Shown: piece by piece, positions 49,158-57,588 of the stretch | How the letters are laid out: every line of letters begins with the position of its first letter | How positions within the stretch are numbered: the first letter of the stretch is position 1 | Virus record (IMG/VR): IMGVR_UViG_3300005336_000003 | Span: 1 to 64,000 of that record | Strand: one strand, 5' to 3' | Length of the DNA stretch: 64,000 nt | Origin: a virus | Notes under the pieces: model-generated | Told to the model about the DNA's origin: nothing | Databases searched by the model: none | What the model saw: the letters and a program-made list of their open reading frames with translations, nothing else | Position numbers and translations under genes: made by a program

Positions 49158-49554
49158 GCGCGACGAGGATACCAGGCTGTTGAGCGTAAGGCTGCCAGAA
49201 CAGCTGATGAACAACCTGGATGCCGTGCTTACTTCCCGAGGGATCACAGCAACTGACCTTGTCAGGATTGCTGTCAAAGCCGTCCTCAGGCAGACGAAGT
49301 ACTACGACCTGCAGGATCCATTGCAGTTTGGCAGGTACTACGGAGAGACTCTCGAGACCGTAGCGAGAGCCAATCCCTCGTACGTTGACTGGTGCTTACG
49401 GAATATAGAGGGGTTCTGTGTGAGCGAGGCAGCTTTAGATCTGCTGCGGTCCTTGAATTCCAGGCAGAGAGTTGCGACATCCTCCCTGGGGGATGATCTC
49501 GATCCGGGCCCCCCAGTAAGCCTGTGGGACGACAACGACGACATACCATTCTAG
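49144..49554 (+). CDS. RHH-DUF3820-like protein ending in an SSB-like tail
   Basis: 136 residues. N-terminal ribbon-helix-helix (RLLSVRLPEQLMNNLDAVL, ATDLVRIAVKAVLRQ), a middle FGRYYGETLETVARANPSY-type DUF3820/exonuclease X C-terminal-like motif, and a C-terminal acidic tail ending DDNDDIPF. Bacterial SSB ends DDDIPF, which recruits many repair and replication proteins, so this protein may bind the same partners or act as a mimic. RHH suggests DNA binding. This combination is unusual. Confidence 0.68.
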   Translation: MNDNKRDEDTRLLSVRLPEQLMNNLDAVLTSRGITATDLVRIAVKAVLRQTKYYDLQDPLQFGRYYGETLETVARANPSYVDWCLRNIEGFCVSEAALDLLRSLNSRQRVATSSLGDDLDPGPPVSLWDDNDDIPF

Positions 49555-49564
49555 GAGGGCTACA

Positions 49565-49765
49565 ATGAACTACATTAACATCCTGTCGGCGCAAGCTGGC
49601 TACTACGAGGCTCTGGGGCTCCTACACAAATCTCAGGGGAGGCAGGCATCCATCGACGGCCATGTCGAGGTTTCAAGACGACAGGCTATGGCAGCTGATA
49701 TGGCCCTGGGAGTAGCCGAGGCAATACGCAAGGAGATCCCTAATGGGGAAACCGTACAGGGCTAA
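49565..49765 (+). CDS. small helical early protein
   Basis: 66 residues, GGAGGG before ATG. Almost wholly helical with Ala/Gln. Overlaps the next gene by 23 bp. Confidence 0.6.
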   Translation: MNYINILSAQAGYYEALGLLHKSQGRQASIDGHVEVSRRQAMAADMALGVAEAIRKEIPNGETVQG

Positions 49766-50108
49766 GCCCGCAAGCTACTACATCCGTGAGACCTCTCCAG
49801 GAGTTTGGCAACTTGCCAAATTCGAAGGGGCTGGAGGAGGAGATGATGGATCTCCTAGCCAGACCTACGAGGTCAAGGGAGACCCGTTGACACCCAAGAA
49901 GTGGAGCTGTAACTGCCCAGCAACCTGGGGAGGCAAAAACAGGCCAGTTCAGGAGTGCAAGCATGGCCCCTGGATTGCTCGCTGGATCCGAATTCAGGTA
50001 CAGAACTTGGCAGGAGGACAGCCTGTCTACTACAACTCCCTAGACGATCGGTTCTACCCGATGCCGGGGCTAGCAGAGAGCGCCCTGTCGATCAGTGAGG
50101 AGGGCTAG
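49743..50108 (+). CDS. SWIM zinc-finger-like protein
   Basis: 121 residues. WSCNCPATWGGKNRPVQECK followed by H fits C-x-C-x(n)-C-x-H of SWIM zinc fingers, which bind DNA or proteins. The preceding SYYIRETSPGVWQLAKF is the strand typical in phage SWIM proteins. Likely DNA-related; exact role unknown. Confidence 0.65.
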   Translation: MGKPYRAKPASYYIRETSPGVWQLAKFEGAGGGDDGSPSQTYEVKGDPLTPKKWSCNCPATWGGKNRPVQECKHGPWIARWIRIQVQNLAGGQPVYYNSLDDRFYPMPGLAESALSISEEG

Positions 50109-50426
50109 ATGCCCGTCAAGCAAATGTTTGAATGCGACCGTTGTGGCTACGAACGGGAGGCATCCAAGAGCACCCGGAAGTTCTACACGATAACCATGCT
50201 TGTCTATGAAGGCAACTATGGGCACAGCAAAGAGGGGCACTGGACCAGAGGAGTACCCCAGAGAAAGACCTTCTGGTGCGACCAGTGCTTCGATACCTTG
50301 GGAGGTCAGAAGCTGGTTAGCAAGCCAGAGGATCCCGATCCAAGAGCGAGCAGCCAGACGATCGAGGATACCATCCGGGAGATAGTCCTCGAGACAGTCC
50401 GGGAAGAGCAGAACAGAAGGGGGTAG
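50109..50426 (+). CDS. zinc-ribbon early protein
   Basis: 105 residues, next base after the previous stop. Two C-x2-C pairs (CDRCG near residue 9 and CDQCF near 57) make a zinc ribbon. C-terminal ~35 residues form a charged helix. Confidence 0.65.
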   Translation: MPVKQMFECDRCGYEREASKSTRKFYTITMLVYEGNYGHSKEGHWTRGVPQRKTFWCDQCFDTLGGQKLVSKPEDPDPRASSQTIEDTIREIVLETVREEQNRRG

Positions 50427-50430
50427 CATA

Positions 50431-50721
50431 ATGGTGAGTAAGGCAGTCTGGAAGTACCCGCTGGAGGCAGTAGATGAGATGCAGATTAGCATGCCTGCTA
50501 ATGCTGTGGTCCTACACGTAGGTACCCAGATGAAAAGGCAGCCCTGCATGTGGGTTCTGGTGAGCCCGACATCCGAGAGAGTCACTCGGATATTCAGGAT
50601 CTACGGTACGGGCCATACTATACCGGAAAATCCAGGATCCTATATGGGCTCATTCCTGCTCGAGGAGGGCGTTCTGGTATTCCACGTCTTCGAGGCAGCA
50701 GCAGAACCTCCTGGCTCCTAG
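50431..50721 (+). CDS. DUF7352-like phage protein
   Basis: 96 residues. WKYPLEAVDEMQISMPANAV and a later YGTGHTIPENPGSYMGSFLL-like stretch match a small beta-sandwich family common in phages; function unknown. Last gene of the promoter-D operon. Confidence 0.68.
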   Translation: MVSKAVWKYPLEAVDEMQISMPANAVVLHVGTQMKRQPCMWVLVSPTSERVTRIFRIYGTGHTIPENPGSYMGSFLLEEGVLVFHVFEAAAEPPGS

Positions 50722-50752
50722 TGCGTATTCATTACATGCCGAAAATAATTAT

Positions 50753-50803
50753 GGTCGCATAACATTTGGACTCTTGATATGCCTAATAGACATATGATAT
50801 AAT
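50753..50803 (+). promoter_or_regulatory. early promoter E
   Basis: GGTCGCAT (50753-50760) then AACATTTGGAC, -35 TTGATA (50774-50779), 18-bp spacer, TATAAT (50798-50803). Drives the primase-helicase operon. Confidence 0.85.
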
Positions 50804-50835
50804 TATGGTAACATTGAGCATTGGGAGGATGAGTA

Positions 50836-51162
50836 ATGGCTAAGCAGGCGATGCCGGATCTACGCAATGCGACAGTCCAGTACCTTGTGGACGAGACCAA
50901 GAGTATTCGGGACGAGTTCAATCGCCTGAAGGAGCTGGAAGCCTACTATTCTACCGCGTTAAAAGCCCGAATGGAGGGCACGAAGGCTGAGGGGGAAAAA
51001 TACGTCGCAACTCTGACGACGGAGACACAGGAGAGGATCTCTGCCGAGAAGTGCCGTGAGGTACTCGACGCCGACACCCTTGCGAAGGTTATGGCGACAC
51101 TGACAATGAAGAAGTTGCTGTTCTCGCCGAAACCAGTACCTGTCGATCCAAAAGCGCCGTAA
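50836..51162 (+). CDS. coiled-coil early protein
   Basis: 108 residues, GGGAGGATGA upstream. Charged helical body (LVDETKSIRDEFNRLKELEA) and a Pro-rich C-terminus. Possibly a structural or inhibitor peptide; no family recognised. Confidence 0.6.
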   Translation: MAKQAMPDLRNATVQYLVDETKSIRDEFNRLKELEAYYSTALKARMEGTKAEGEKYVATLTTETQERISAEKCREVLDADTLAKVMATLTMKKLLFSPKPVPVDPKAP

Positions 51163-51186
51163 GCCTTGGACTAAGGAGAACGACTA

Positions 51187-51537
51187 ATGGGTACGACTTC
51201 AGTTACTGGCGCTCAGGGCAACGAGGAAGCCGAGAGCGACAGCGCTTTGGGCGAGAAGATCGTGTTCACGCTCACACTCTTCCCGCGCCTGACTCCCACG
51301 ATGCTTCAAGTAGGCATCGGCCCGCACGTCCCTCCACGCAGGTGGAGGCCTATTCTCGAGCGGCTGGTAACGGAGGGCAAGATCTCCCGAGAGGAACGAG
51401 GAGTAACCACCCCTATCGGACAGTATCGTACGGTAACGATCCTGAGCTTGTCCGAGCCAGTTCCGCTGGAGGAGCTGATGGAGAGCTACAGGCAAGTGGA
51501 TTCTGGAGCGGCTGCGCCAAACGTAGCAGCGGCTTAG
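51187..51537 (+). CDS. winged-helix-like early protein
   Basis: 116 residues. TLFPRLTPTMLQVGIGPHVP ... RWRPILERLVTEGKISREE is a winged helix pattern. Comes just before the primase-helicase and may regulate it. Confidence 0.62.
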   Translation: MGTTSVTGAQGNEEAESDSALGEKIVFTLTLFPRLTPTMLQVGIGPHVPPRRWRPILERLVTEGKISREERGVTTPIGQYRTVTILSLSEPVPLEELMESYRQVDSGAAAPNVAAA

Positions 51538-51571
51538 GCTAGCTCGGTCGACGTTCGAGAGAAGCGGAACC

Positions 51572-54151
51572 ATGAGTCATGCTGTGAGTGGACCTGGTAC
51601 TCCCCAAAACAGGGTACTAGTGCCGGACGAGATCCTGAACGACCTGAAGAAGTCCGGACTAGTACCTTCCGACATGAAGATCCGCCAGTTAGGGCCTCAG
51701 GAGAGGGCTACCACTGGATGCGGCGTAGCTACTCGAGGGTATGTAATCCCGTACTTCGAGATGGACGGGCTGATGCTTCCCTTCTATCGGGTCAAGGTAT
51801 TGAACCCGGACGAGGAAGTAGGAGCGAAGTACAAGCAGCCCAGATCAACTCCCAACCATATCTACTTCCCACCAGACCTCGAAGATGTGCTGCATACGTG
51901 GTGCAAGAAGCACCCATCAACCAAGCTCATCGTTATTACCGAGGGTGAGAAGAAGGCTGCCTGTGCAGTCAAGATGGGTATACCCTGCATAGCTTTGGGA
52001 GGTGTCGACAGCTGGAGATCCAAGACTATCATCCTACCCAAGGAATCGGAGCTCACAGCTACCAAGAAGTCCATCAGAGCAAAGCTGCCTTCGACCGATG
52101 TGACCATTCCTGAGATGCAGATGCTTGCACAGGGATTTGGATCCTTGATCGACAAGGTCCTACAGCACGGGCTCACGCCGATCATCATCTACGACTCTGA
52201 CCGGAATGGAACTCTGAAGTCGGAGGTACAGCGAGCGGCAACCATGCTTGCGTATGAGTTCAGGTACCTAGGCATCAAGACTAGCCAGGTCAAGCAAGTA
52301 ATCCTCCCTGACATATACACCCTCCGAGATCAGCCTGACGGAGACCCGAGCAACTATCCCAAGACAGGTCTCGACGACTTCCTGATGGCCCGAGGAGCTG
52401 CTCCGCTCATCGACATGCTGATAAAGGCGCACGGGGATCCCGAAGCATTCCCTATGCATCCGAATCCTCGAGGCTTCCTGAACGTACACTTGAATGGGCT
52501 TCAGGACCGAAGAAGCCTATTGCAGATCTCCAGTGTGGTACTGAGCGAGCTGGATGCCGCAGGTATCAGGTTCCGAGAGAAGCACAGCGGCAAGCCCTAC
52601 TACTTTGACCGATCAAGTCACAAGCTCATGCCTGCTCAGATCGTCAATCGTGGCGGCGAGGTAATGCATGAGACTCCCTTTGGTACGTTACTGTACCAGA
52701 AGTTCGGCTTGACTGCGGTGGACAATAAGGTCCTGCTATTCCTTGCTAGCCAGTTCACGGGTGAGGAGCCTATCAAGGAGGTAACTCCCAGACGTATCCG
52801 AACGTTGATCACGGAGAAGGAGGATCCGACAAACCCGTTTGGCTTAGCTCTGCAGATAAGTGACTCGCAGTTCCTTGCAATCTCTCCCGATCCAAAGAAA
52901 CCAGTGGAGCTGTGTACCAACGGGACGAAGAGCATCCTATTTGAGCAGGATCATGTCGAACCCCTCGACGTTGACTATATGTTCGACCTGTTTGACCAGT
53001 ATCGTACAGAGGCTCCTACCTTAACTCCCTGGTGGAGAGAGGTCCTTGAGGACACGAATCTGGGGAAGACCTTCCCTGACGTAGAGGGCGGTATAACTAC
53101 CGTTACGGAAGAGGGAAGGAGGATGCGAGACTATGCAACCCTCCTATTCTACATCTCTCCGTTCCTGAACCGATGGAAGGGAGCTCAGATGCCAGTCGAG
53201 CTCATGATCGGCGAAGCGGGTAGTGGCAAGTCGTCCATCTTCAACATGCGTCTACAGGTTATGACAGGGCGGCCTCATCTGAGGAACATCCCGAGTGACC
53301 TGAAGGACTGGAACGCCTCCGTCACAAACAGTGGCGGGCTCCTCGTCTTCGACAACGTCCACTTCACCAAGAGGGACCTTAAGCAGCAGATCAGTGACGA
53401 GGTCTGCCGGCTCATCACAGAGCCTGTTCCTCACGTCGAGCTGCGTAAGTACTTCACCACCAACGAGCTCGTACGGATCCCTGTTGACGTCTCGTTTGCC
53501 TTTACTGCTATCAACCAACCGTTCCAGAATGCCGACCTCTTCCAGAGAGCCGCCATCTTCCACTTCATCAAGCTTGGGCAAGCTCCGGACGGAGACTGGG
53601 TGCTCAAGAAGATCGAGGAGAAGGGTGGCCGTGAGGCGTGGGTAGCTCATCACCTGGTCTTCCTCCACAGGTTCCTCAGGATCGCAGCACACGAGGGGCC
53701 GGGAGGATGGAATCCCGAATACAAGTCCTCCCATCGCCTGTCGCACTTTGAGCAATGCCTAGAGATCGCAGGCCGCATCCTAGGCATTAAGGCTGAATGG
53801 GCTGGAGAGGTAATCCAGAAGACTCAGGATCGGACCCTCACAGAGGCTGACTGGACGTTTGAGGCTATTACCTGCTTTGTCACGGAGATGCTCGAGAGCA
53901 ATCCAGGCATCAGGTTCATGGCAAGAGACGTCTACGAGTGGGGATTAGGCCAGACGGACTTCTGCGAGAACCCTATCATGAGCAATGTGCGCAAGCTCGG
54001 GAGGTATATGGCAAACCATAACCACCAACTCATGCAGAGTCTGGGAATCATTCCAGCAGGCATAGCAGGTAATGCCATGAAGTACCGGCTGGTAATCAGT
54101 GACAAGACTAAGGAGCGTTACGGAGTTAAGATCGATGACAAACCGGCCTGA
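51572..54151 (+). CDS. primase-helicase (DUF3854 primase plus P-loop helicase)
   Basis: 859 residues. N-terminal primase-type TOPRIM (VITEGEKKAACAVKMGIPCI ~120-140; IIIYDSDRN ~204-212). C-terminal helicase has Walker A GEAGSGKSS (~547) and Walker B LLVFDNV (~590). This layout is common to phage DUF3854 proteins that prime and unwind at the fork. Start: AGAGAAGCGGA upstream of ATG; overlaps the next gene by 17 bp. Confidence 0.82.
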   Translation: MSHAVSGPGTPQNRVLVPDEILNDLKKSGLVPSDMKIRQLGPQERATTGCGVATRGYVIPYFEMDGLMLPFYRVKVLNPDEEVGAKYKQPRSTPNHIYFPPDLEDVLHTWCKKHPSTKLIVITEGEKKAACAVKMGIPCIALGGVDSWRSKTIILPKESELTATKKSIRAKLPSTDVTIPEMQMLAQGFGSLIDKVLQHGLTPIIIYDSDRNGTLKSEVQRAATMLAYEFRYLGIKTSQVKQVILPDIYTLRDQPDGDPSNYPKTGLDDFLMARGAAPLIDMLIKAHGDPEAFPMHPNPRGFLNVHLNGLQDRRSLLQISSVVLSELDAAGIRFREKHSGKPYYFDRSSHKLMPAQIVNRGGEVMHETPFGTLLYQKFGLTAVDNKVLLFLASQFTGEEPIKEVTPRRIRTLITEKEDPTNPFGLALQISDSQFLAISPDPKKPVELCTNGTKSILFEQDHVEPLDVDYMFDLFDQYRTEAPTLTPWWREVLEDTNLGKTFPDVEGGITTVTEEGRRMRDYATLLFYISPFLNRWKGAQMPVELMIGEAGSGKSSIFNMRLQVMTGRPHLRNIPSDLKDWNASVTNSGGLLVFDNVHFTKRDLKQQISDEVCRLITEPVPHVELRKYFTTNELVRIPVDVSFAFTAINQPFQNADLFQRAAIFHFIKLGQAPDGDWVLKKIEEKGGREAWVAHHLVFLHRFLRIAAHEGPGGWNPEYKSSHRLSHFEQCLEIAGRILGIKAEWAGEVIQKTQDRTLTEADWTFEAITCFVTEMLESNPGIRFMARDVYEWGLGQTDFCENPIMSNVRKLGRYMANHNHQLMQSLGIIPAGIAGNAMKYRLVISDKTKERYGVKIDDKPA

Positions 54152-54383
54152 CCAGGCAGAGGAAGAGGAAGAGGACATCGAAGTCCTTGCGCAGAGGCAC
54201 TCCGATGCCACTAGGCTCTCCATGTGGCTGATTACCGGCCCGAGCGGGGTACAAAAGTACACGATCTTCAACCCAGTTACTCGGGAGGCGCAGACTTTGA
54301 AGGCTGCAGGCTTCACCTACGGCAAGAGGATCGACCCTAATCTCAAAAAAGAGAATGATGGTCGCCCTCAAGAAACCACTTGA
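54135..54383 (+). CDS. hypothetical early protein
   Basis: 82 residues from ATG 54135. First ~20 residues acidic (EEEEEDIEVLAQ), then RHSDATRLSMWLITGPSGVQ. Its 3' end covers the upstream element of promoter A (54360-54370). Confidence 0.58.
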   Translation: MTNRPDQAEEEEEDIEVLAQRHSDATRLSMWLITGPSGVQKYTIFNPVTREAQTLKAAGFTYGKRIDPNLKKENDGRPQETT

Positions 54384-54409
54384 TTACCCCTATGGGATTA
54401 CGCTATAAT
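54360..54409 (+). promoter_or_regulatory. early promoter A
   Basis: GGTCGCCC (54360-54367), -35 TTGATT (54380-54385), 18-bp spacer, TATAAT (54404-54409). Drives the HTH paralogue at 54496; the leader holds a CTGCGGCCGCAG palindrome flanked by GAGGGT/ACCCTC. Confidence 0.85.
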
Positions 54410-54495
54410 AGGGGTGTTGAATAAGAGAGGGTAGCTACGCCTGCGGCCGCAGACCCTCCGCGGCCTTACGAAACACACAGGAGTCGAAACACGCC

Positions 54496-54942
54496 ATGAG
54501 TAAGCACAAGAACCAGGAGAGTGGCGCCGTGACCGAACATCAGACCGGATCCGAAATGCAGCAGGAAGACACGGGTGCCCAGGCGCAGACGGGCGCGGTC
54601 ACGGAGGAAGGCGCGGTCACCGAGCAGGCAGCCACGGCAGCCACGGAAGCCTCGGCCAGCGGCAAGGACGGCAGCAAGGTCCTGCTGAAGGATGGCACGC
54701 CGCGGATCGACTTCATCCGCAAGCGTTGGGCGGAGAAGGCCAGCCGGGCGCAGATCACCAAGGAGATCAACGAGCGGCGCATCGATGGCTCGCCGGTGGT
54801 TCCCTACCAGATCGTGTTCTCTGCGACCAAGGGCAAGCCAGGTGGCCCGGATGCTCCGGCGGCAGCCGAGCAGGCAGAAGCCGCTGCGGCAGGGGCACCG
54901 ACAGGCGCTGGTGCAGGCGAAGGCGAGGCTGCTGCGGCGTAA
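54496..54942 (+). CDS. HTH-like protein (paralogue group member 3) with disordered arms
   Basis: 148 residues. N-terminal ~60 residues are Thr/Ala/Glu-rich; the centre (TPRIDFIRKRWAEKASRAQI, ... YQIVFSATK) resembles the HTH of the other two paralogues but is more diverged; the C-terminus is Ala/Gly-rich. Sits alone between promoter A and a terminator, as the 40758 gene does. Confidence 0.65.
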   Translation: MSKHKNQESGAVTEHQTGSEMQQEDTGAQAQTGAVTEEGAVTEQAATAATEASASGKDGSKVLLKDGTPRIDFIRKRWAEKASRAQITKEINERRIDGSPVVPYQIVFSATKGKPGGPDAPAAAEQAEAAAAGAPTGAGAGEGEAAAA

Positions 54943-54973
54943 TTGCCGCTTCGGCTAATCCTCGACTTGAGTT

Positions 54974-54999
54974 CCCGAGCTGCTTAACGGCGGCTCGGG
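54974..54999 (+). terminator. terminator after HTH paralogue 3
   Basis: CCCGAGC (54974-54980) pairs with GCTCGGG (54993-54999), extended by one or two G-C/G-U pairs; followed by ATTCT. The GC-rich stem right after the gene supports termination although the T-run is short. Confidence 0.6.
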
Positions 55000-55035
55000 A
55001 TTCTCCCAACCAGACCTTCGAACGGCAGATCACCT

Positions 55036-55581
55036 GTGATACCTGCCTTTGATGCCCTCTACAAGACGAGAGTGGACCGCCTTAGCATCAGGGCTGCTCC
55101 TAACTGCTTGCTTTGCTTTGACCCTGGAGAGACCACAGGGGTAGCGATCTTTCACGGACCGAAGCTGTTTGCAAGCGGCCAACCAAACACCTCCAGCGTT
55201 GATACAGCCCTGAAGGAGCTGTCTGAGCTCTTCGCCAAGTTCCAGCCTAACGAGGTAGTCCTAGAGGACTATCGAGTATACGGCAATAGAGCCGAACAGC
55301 ATATCGGATCGAGTCTCTCAACCCCACGACTAATCGGGATGATCGAGACTCTCTGCCTCCAAGGCAAGATTCCCTTTCACAAGCAGCCCGCTCAGACTCC
55401 CAAGCAGTTTGTCACCGATGACAAGCTCCGAGCCTGGGGGTTCTACAAGACAGGGCATAGACATGCCCGTGATGCTATCAGGCATGGTTGCTATTACATC
55501 CTTTTCCCGCCGAAGGCCCTAACCAGCCAGCAGATCCTGAGAGGTGTGCGCTCGAAGACTGCTGGCCAACATGTAGGATAA
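55036..55581 (+). CDS. RuvC-like nuclease (RNase H fold)
   Basis: 181 residues, GTG start. LLCFDPGETTGVAIF (first Asp), VVLEDYRVYG (Glu), and RHARDAIRHGCYYI (late Asp) give the RNase H-type metal site of crossover-junction nucleases. Likely resolves branched DNA in replication or packaging. Few bases from the next gene. Confidence 0.75.
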   Translation: MIPAFDALYKTRVDRLSIRAAPNCLLCFDPGETTGVAIFHGPKLFASGQPNTSSVDTALKELSELFAKFQPNEVVLEDYRVYGNRAEQHIGSSLSTPRLIGMIETLCLQGKIPFHKQPAQTPKQFVTDDKLRAWGFYKTGHRHARDAIRHGCYYILFPPKALTSQQILRGVRSKTAGQHVG

Positions 55582-55585
55582 CGTC

Positions 55586-56185
55586 ATGCGCAAACTGCAC
55601 GGAACGTTCATCGGATTCTGCGGAGCCGGAGGGGTCGGCAAGACATCTACAGCTCTCAGCCTTTGCGAGAAGCTGGCGGACTACGAATTCCTCCCGAGCG
55701 TCTCGCGAGCAGTCTTTGCCCGGAGGGGAGTCGAGTCTGAGGAGGCCCAGCTCAATATGACCCCTCAGGAACGTTGGGAGCTACAGCGAGACATCCAGAT
55801 GTCTCACCTGAACGAGTCACTCAAGCTCTCCGGGCAAAAGAGGATCGCCGACCGCACACAGATGGATCAGTTTGCCTACGCTCTCCAGTACTGCCACGAA
55901 GTCCTAACAGCTCGAGACTTGGCAGACCTGATGGACTTTGTGGATGCCGCCATATCGCAGTACCGACTCGTCTTCTACTTCCCCCTGACGACTTTCCCCG
56001 GTCAGACGGACGGGATGCGCACCAGCTCCTTTGGATCCCGAATGCTATTCGATCGCACCCTGAGGGGGATTATCGAGATGTTCCAGGTACCCACTATTGA
56101 GGTGCCGATCATGAACATTGGCTCTCGGTGTACGTTCATCATCGAGAACATGAGCGCTCGAGGGCTGCCATATAACAGGGCGTAA
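55586..56185 (+). CDS. P-loop NTPase/kinase (AAA_28-like)
   Basis: 199 residues. Walker A GAGGVGKTS (~13-21), then RADRTQMDQFAYALQ, where Asp-Arg is typical of nucleotide-kinase-like AAA_28 enzymes. Could phosphorylate nucleotides or be a moonlighting ATPase. Its place in a modified-base phage makes dNMP kinase a fair guess. Confidence 0.68.
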   Translation: MRKLHGTFIGFCGAGGVGKTSTALSLCEKLADYEFLPSVSRAVFARRGVESEEAQLNMTPQERWELQRDIQMSHLNESLKLSGQKRIADRTQMDQFAYALQYCHEVLTARDLADLMDFVDAAISQYRLVFYFPLTTFPGQTDGMRTSSFGSRMLFDRTLRGIIEMFQVPTIEVPIMNIGSRCTFIIENMSARGLPYNRA

Positions 56186-56196
56186 ATTTTTCTTGC

Positions 56197-56246
56197 GGTC
56201 GCCCTCAATTTTGACCCTTGAGGTCAATTAAGGATTGTTGTATAAT
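56197..56246 (+). promoter_or_regulatory. early promoter B
   Basis: GGTCGCCC (56197-56204), -35 TTGAGG (56218-56223), 17-bp spacer, TATAAT (56241-56246). It shares TAAATTTTTCTTGCGG upstream with promoter C. Drives the operon from 56297. Confidence 0.84.
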
Positions 56247-56296
56247 AGCATAGATTAATACCAGCGCCGTAGCAAGAGCAGGAGGCGTGTACTCAC

Positions 56297-56542
56297 ATGA
56301 GCAAGAGCAAGAGCGCTGAGTCAAGCAGCTCTACGTCCAATGATTATCTCCGATGCAGGTACTGTGACTTCAAGGTCGGCAAGTACCGAAGGCTTGCTAG
56401 CGGCCGAACCGTAAGCGGGTTCGGCCAGCTAGAGAACCACATCGAGGACTTTCACCTCGACGAAGCAATGCGCCTTCAGGAACAGCTGGAGGAGCATGAT
56501 GCATCTATCGATGAGGAGCTCAAGCGGGCGAAGGAGAGATAG
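56297..56542 (+). CDS. C2H2 zinc-finger-like early protein
   Basis: 81 residues. CRYCDFKV with a later ENHIEDFH gives C-x2-C...H-x4-H, a rare C2H2 finger in a phage protein. Flanked by Ser-rich and Glu/Arg-rich helical parts. Likely binds DNA or a host protein. Confidence 0.68.
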   Translation: MSKSKSAESSSSTSNDYLRCRYCDFKVGKYRRLASGRTVSGFGQLENHIEDFHLDEAMRLQEQLEEHDASIDEELKRAKER

Positions 56543-56544
56543 GC

Positions 56545-56907
56545 ATGAGTGTGAGTGAGCATCCTGGTAAGATAGAAGAGAGACCCCTTCTCGACGGTGA
56601 TTACCTCCTATTCCTATGGGAGAACTTGCCGAGATACGAGTGGGATAAGGCACTGCAATACTGGCCTAAGCTGGGCCACAAGATCATCGTCAAGATCCAG
56701 ATGCCCATTGTGGGAAATACGGCACTGCTGTACAACGAGGACAGCAGCTTCATGCTGGAGCTCTCCATGCGCCAGGGGAGATATCTGATGAGGGATCGAC
56801 TCAAGGCCTACTTCTGGGCTACCTATACTGTGGATGCTGCCTCCAAGGAGCCTCAAGGAAAGTACGGCCTGATCATCGGGGAGATGGCGGAGGACCAGCC
56901 CTGGTAG
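56545..56907 (+). CDS. hypothetical early protein
   Basis: 120 residues. Central beta-rich area (GHKIIVKIQMPIVGNTALLY) and an amphipathic helix. No family recognised. Two bases after the zinc-finger gene. Confidence 0.6.
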   Translation: MSVSEHPGKIEERPLLDGDYLLFLWENLPRYEWDKALQYWPKLGHKIIVKIQMPIVGNTALLYNEDSSFMLELSMRQGRYLMRDRLKAYFWATYTVDAASKEPQGKYGLIIGEMAEDQPW

Positions 56908-57122
56908 AAGATCCTGATTGGCCCGAGTGCACCAGAAGAACGAGTGATAGATGCGAAGGGGATGTAAATCCTGTACGATGGTACCTAGGCTATCACTGGT
57001 GCTTAGCTTGTGCTGACGGGCCAAAGACGTACGTATCCGTACAGATGCACAAGTCAAACGCAGTGCTTGTAACTAGCCGTGAGGAATTGAAGTATGTCGG
57101 AGTCAAGACCCCCCGAGAGTAG
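56901..57122 (+). CDS. small cysteine-rich protein with no standard start codon
   Basis: 73 residues if begun at CTG 56901, which has GGAGGA seven bases upstream inside the previous gene. No ATG, GTG or TTG start is in frame. PECTRR, RCEG and HWCLACADG supply four cysteines spaced like a zinc ribbon, so the frame looks real. A frameshift from the upstream gene is another way to make it. It overlaps the phosphoribosyltransferase by 29 bp. Confidence 0.5.
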   Translation: MVEDPDWPECTRRTSDRCEGDVNPVRWYLGYHWCLACADGPKTYVSVQMHKSNAVLVTSREELKYVGVKTPRE

Positions 57123-57588
57123 CCCGCGCGAATATCTCACCTGGGGTTACATCTCATCCCTGTGCGAGATCATCTGCGTCAAGATGTCGAGGATCCCGTT
57201 CAAGCCTATAGGTATTATTGCAGTGTCTCGTGGAGGGCTTGTACCTGCTGCGATCATTGCCAACAAACTCGGGATCAGAGACGTCCATGTATTGGCAATC
57301 CAATCGTACGAGGATATCGTCAGCAAGATCATCCTCGACAAGGTACCTAAAGCCCAGCCACTGTATCCCCTGTTTGTCCCTGATATCCCCTACAAGGGTC
57401 ACCTATTCTTGGTGGTGGACGACATCTGCGATTCCGGTGCTACGCAGGCATTCATCCGCGAGACTTGGCCCATAGCCATGAGGGCATGTTTGGTCGTAAA
57501 GACTCCCCCAAGACTTGCAGGTACTCCCCACATAGCGGGAGCTTACCGGCCGCAGGGACAGTGGATAGTCTTCCCGTGGGAGGAGTAA
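57094..57588 (+). CDS. type I phosphoribosyltransferase
   Basis: 164 residues, GAGGAA upstream. VSRGGLVPA (early loop), LFLVVDDICDSGAT (PRPP-binding motif) and WIVFPWE (late) resemble xanthine/guanine phosphoribosyltransferases. These attach bases to PRPP; in this phage it could salvage guanine or a deazaguanine, but the substrate is unknown. Confidence 0.8.
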   Translation: MSESRPPESSPREYLTWGYISSLCEIICVKMSRIPFKPIGIIAVSRGGLVPAAIIANKLGIRDVHVLAIQSYEDIVSKIILDKVPKAQPLYPLFVPDIPYKGHLFLVVDDICDSGATQAFIRETWPIAMRACLVVKTPPRLAGTPHIAGAYRPQGQWIVFPWEE

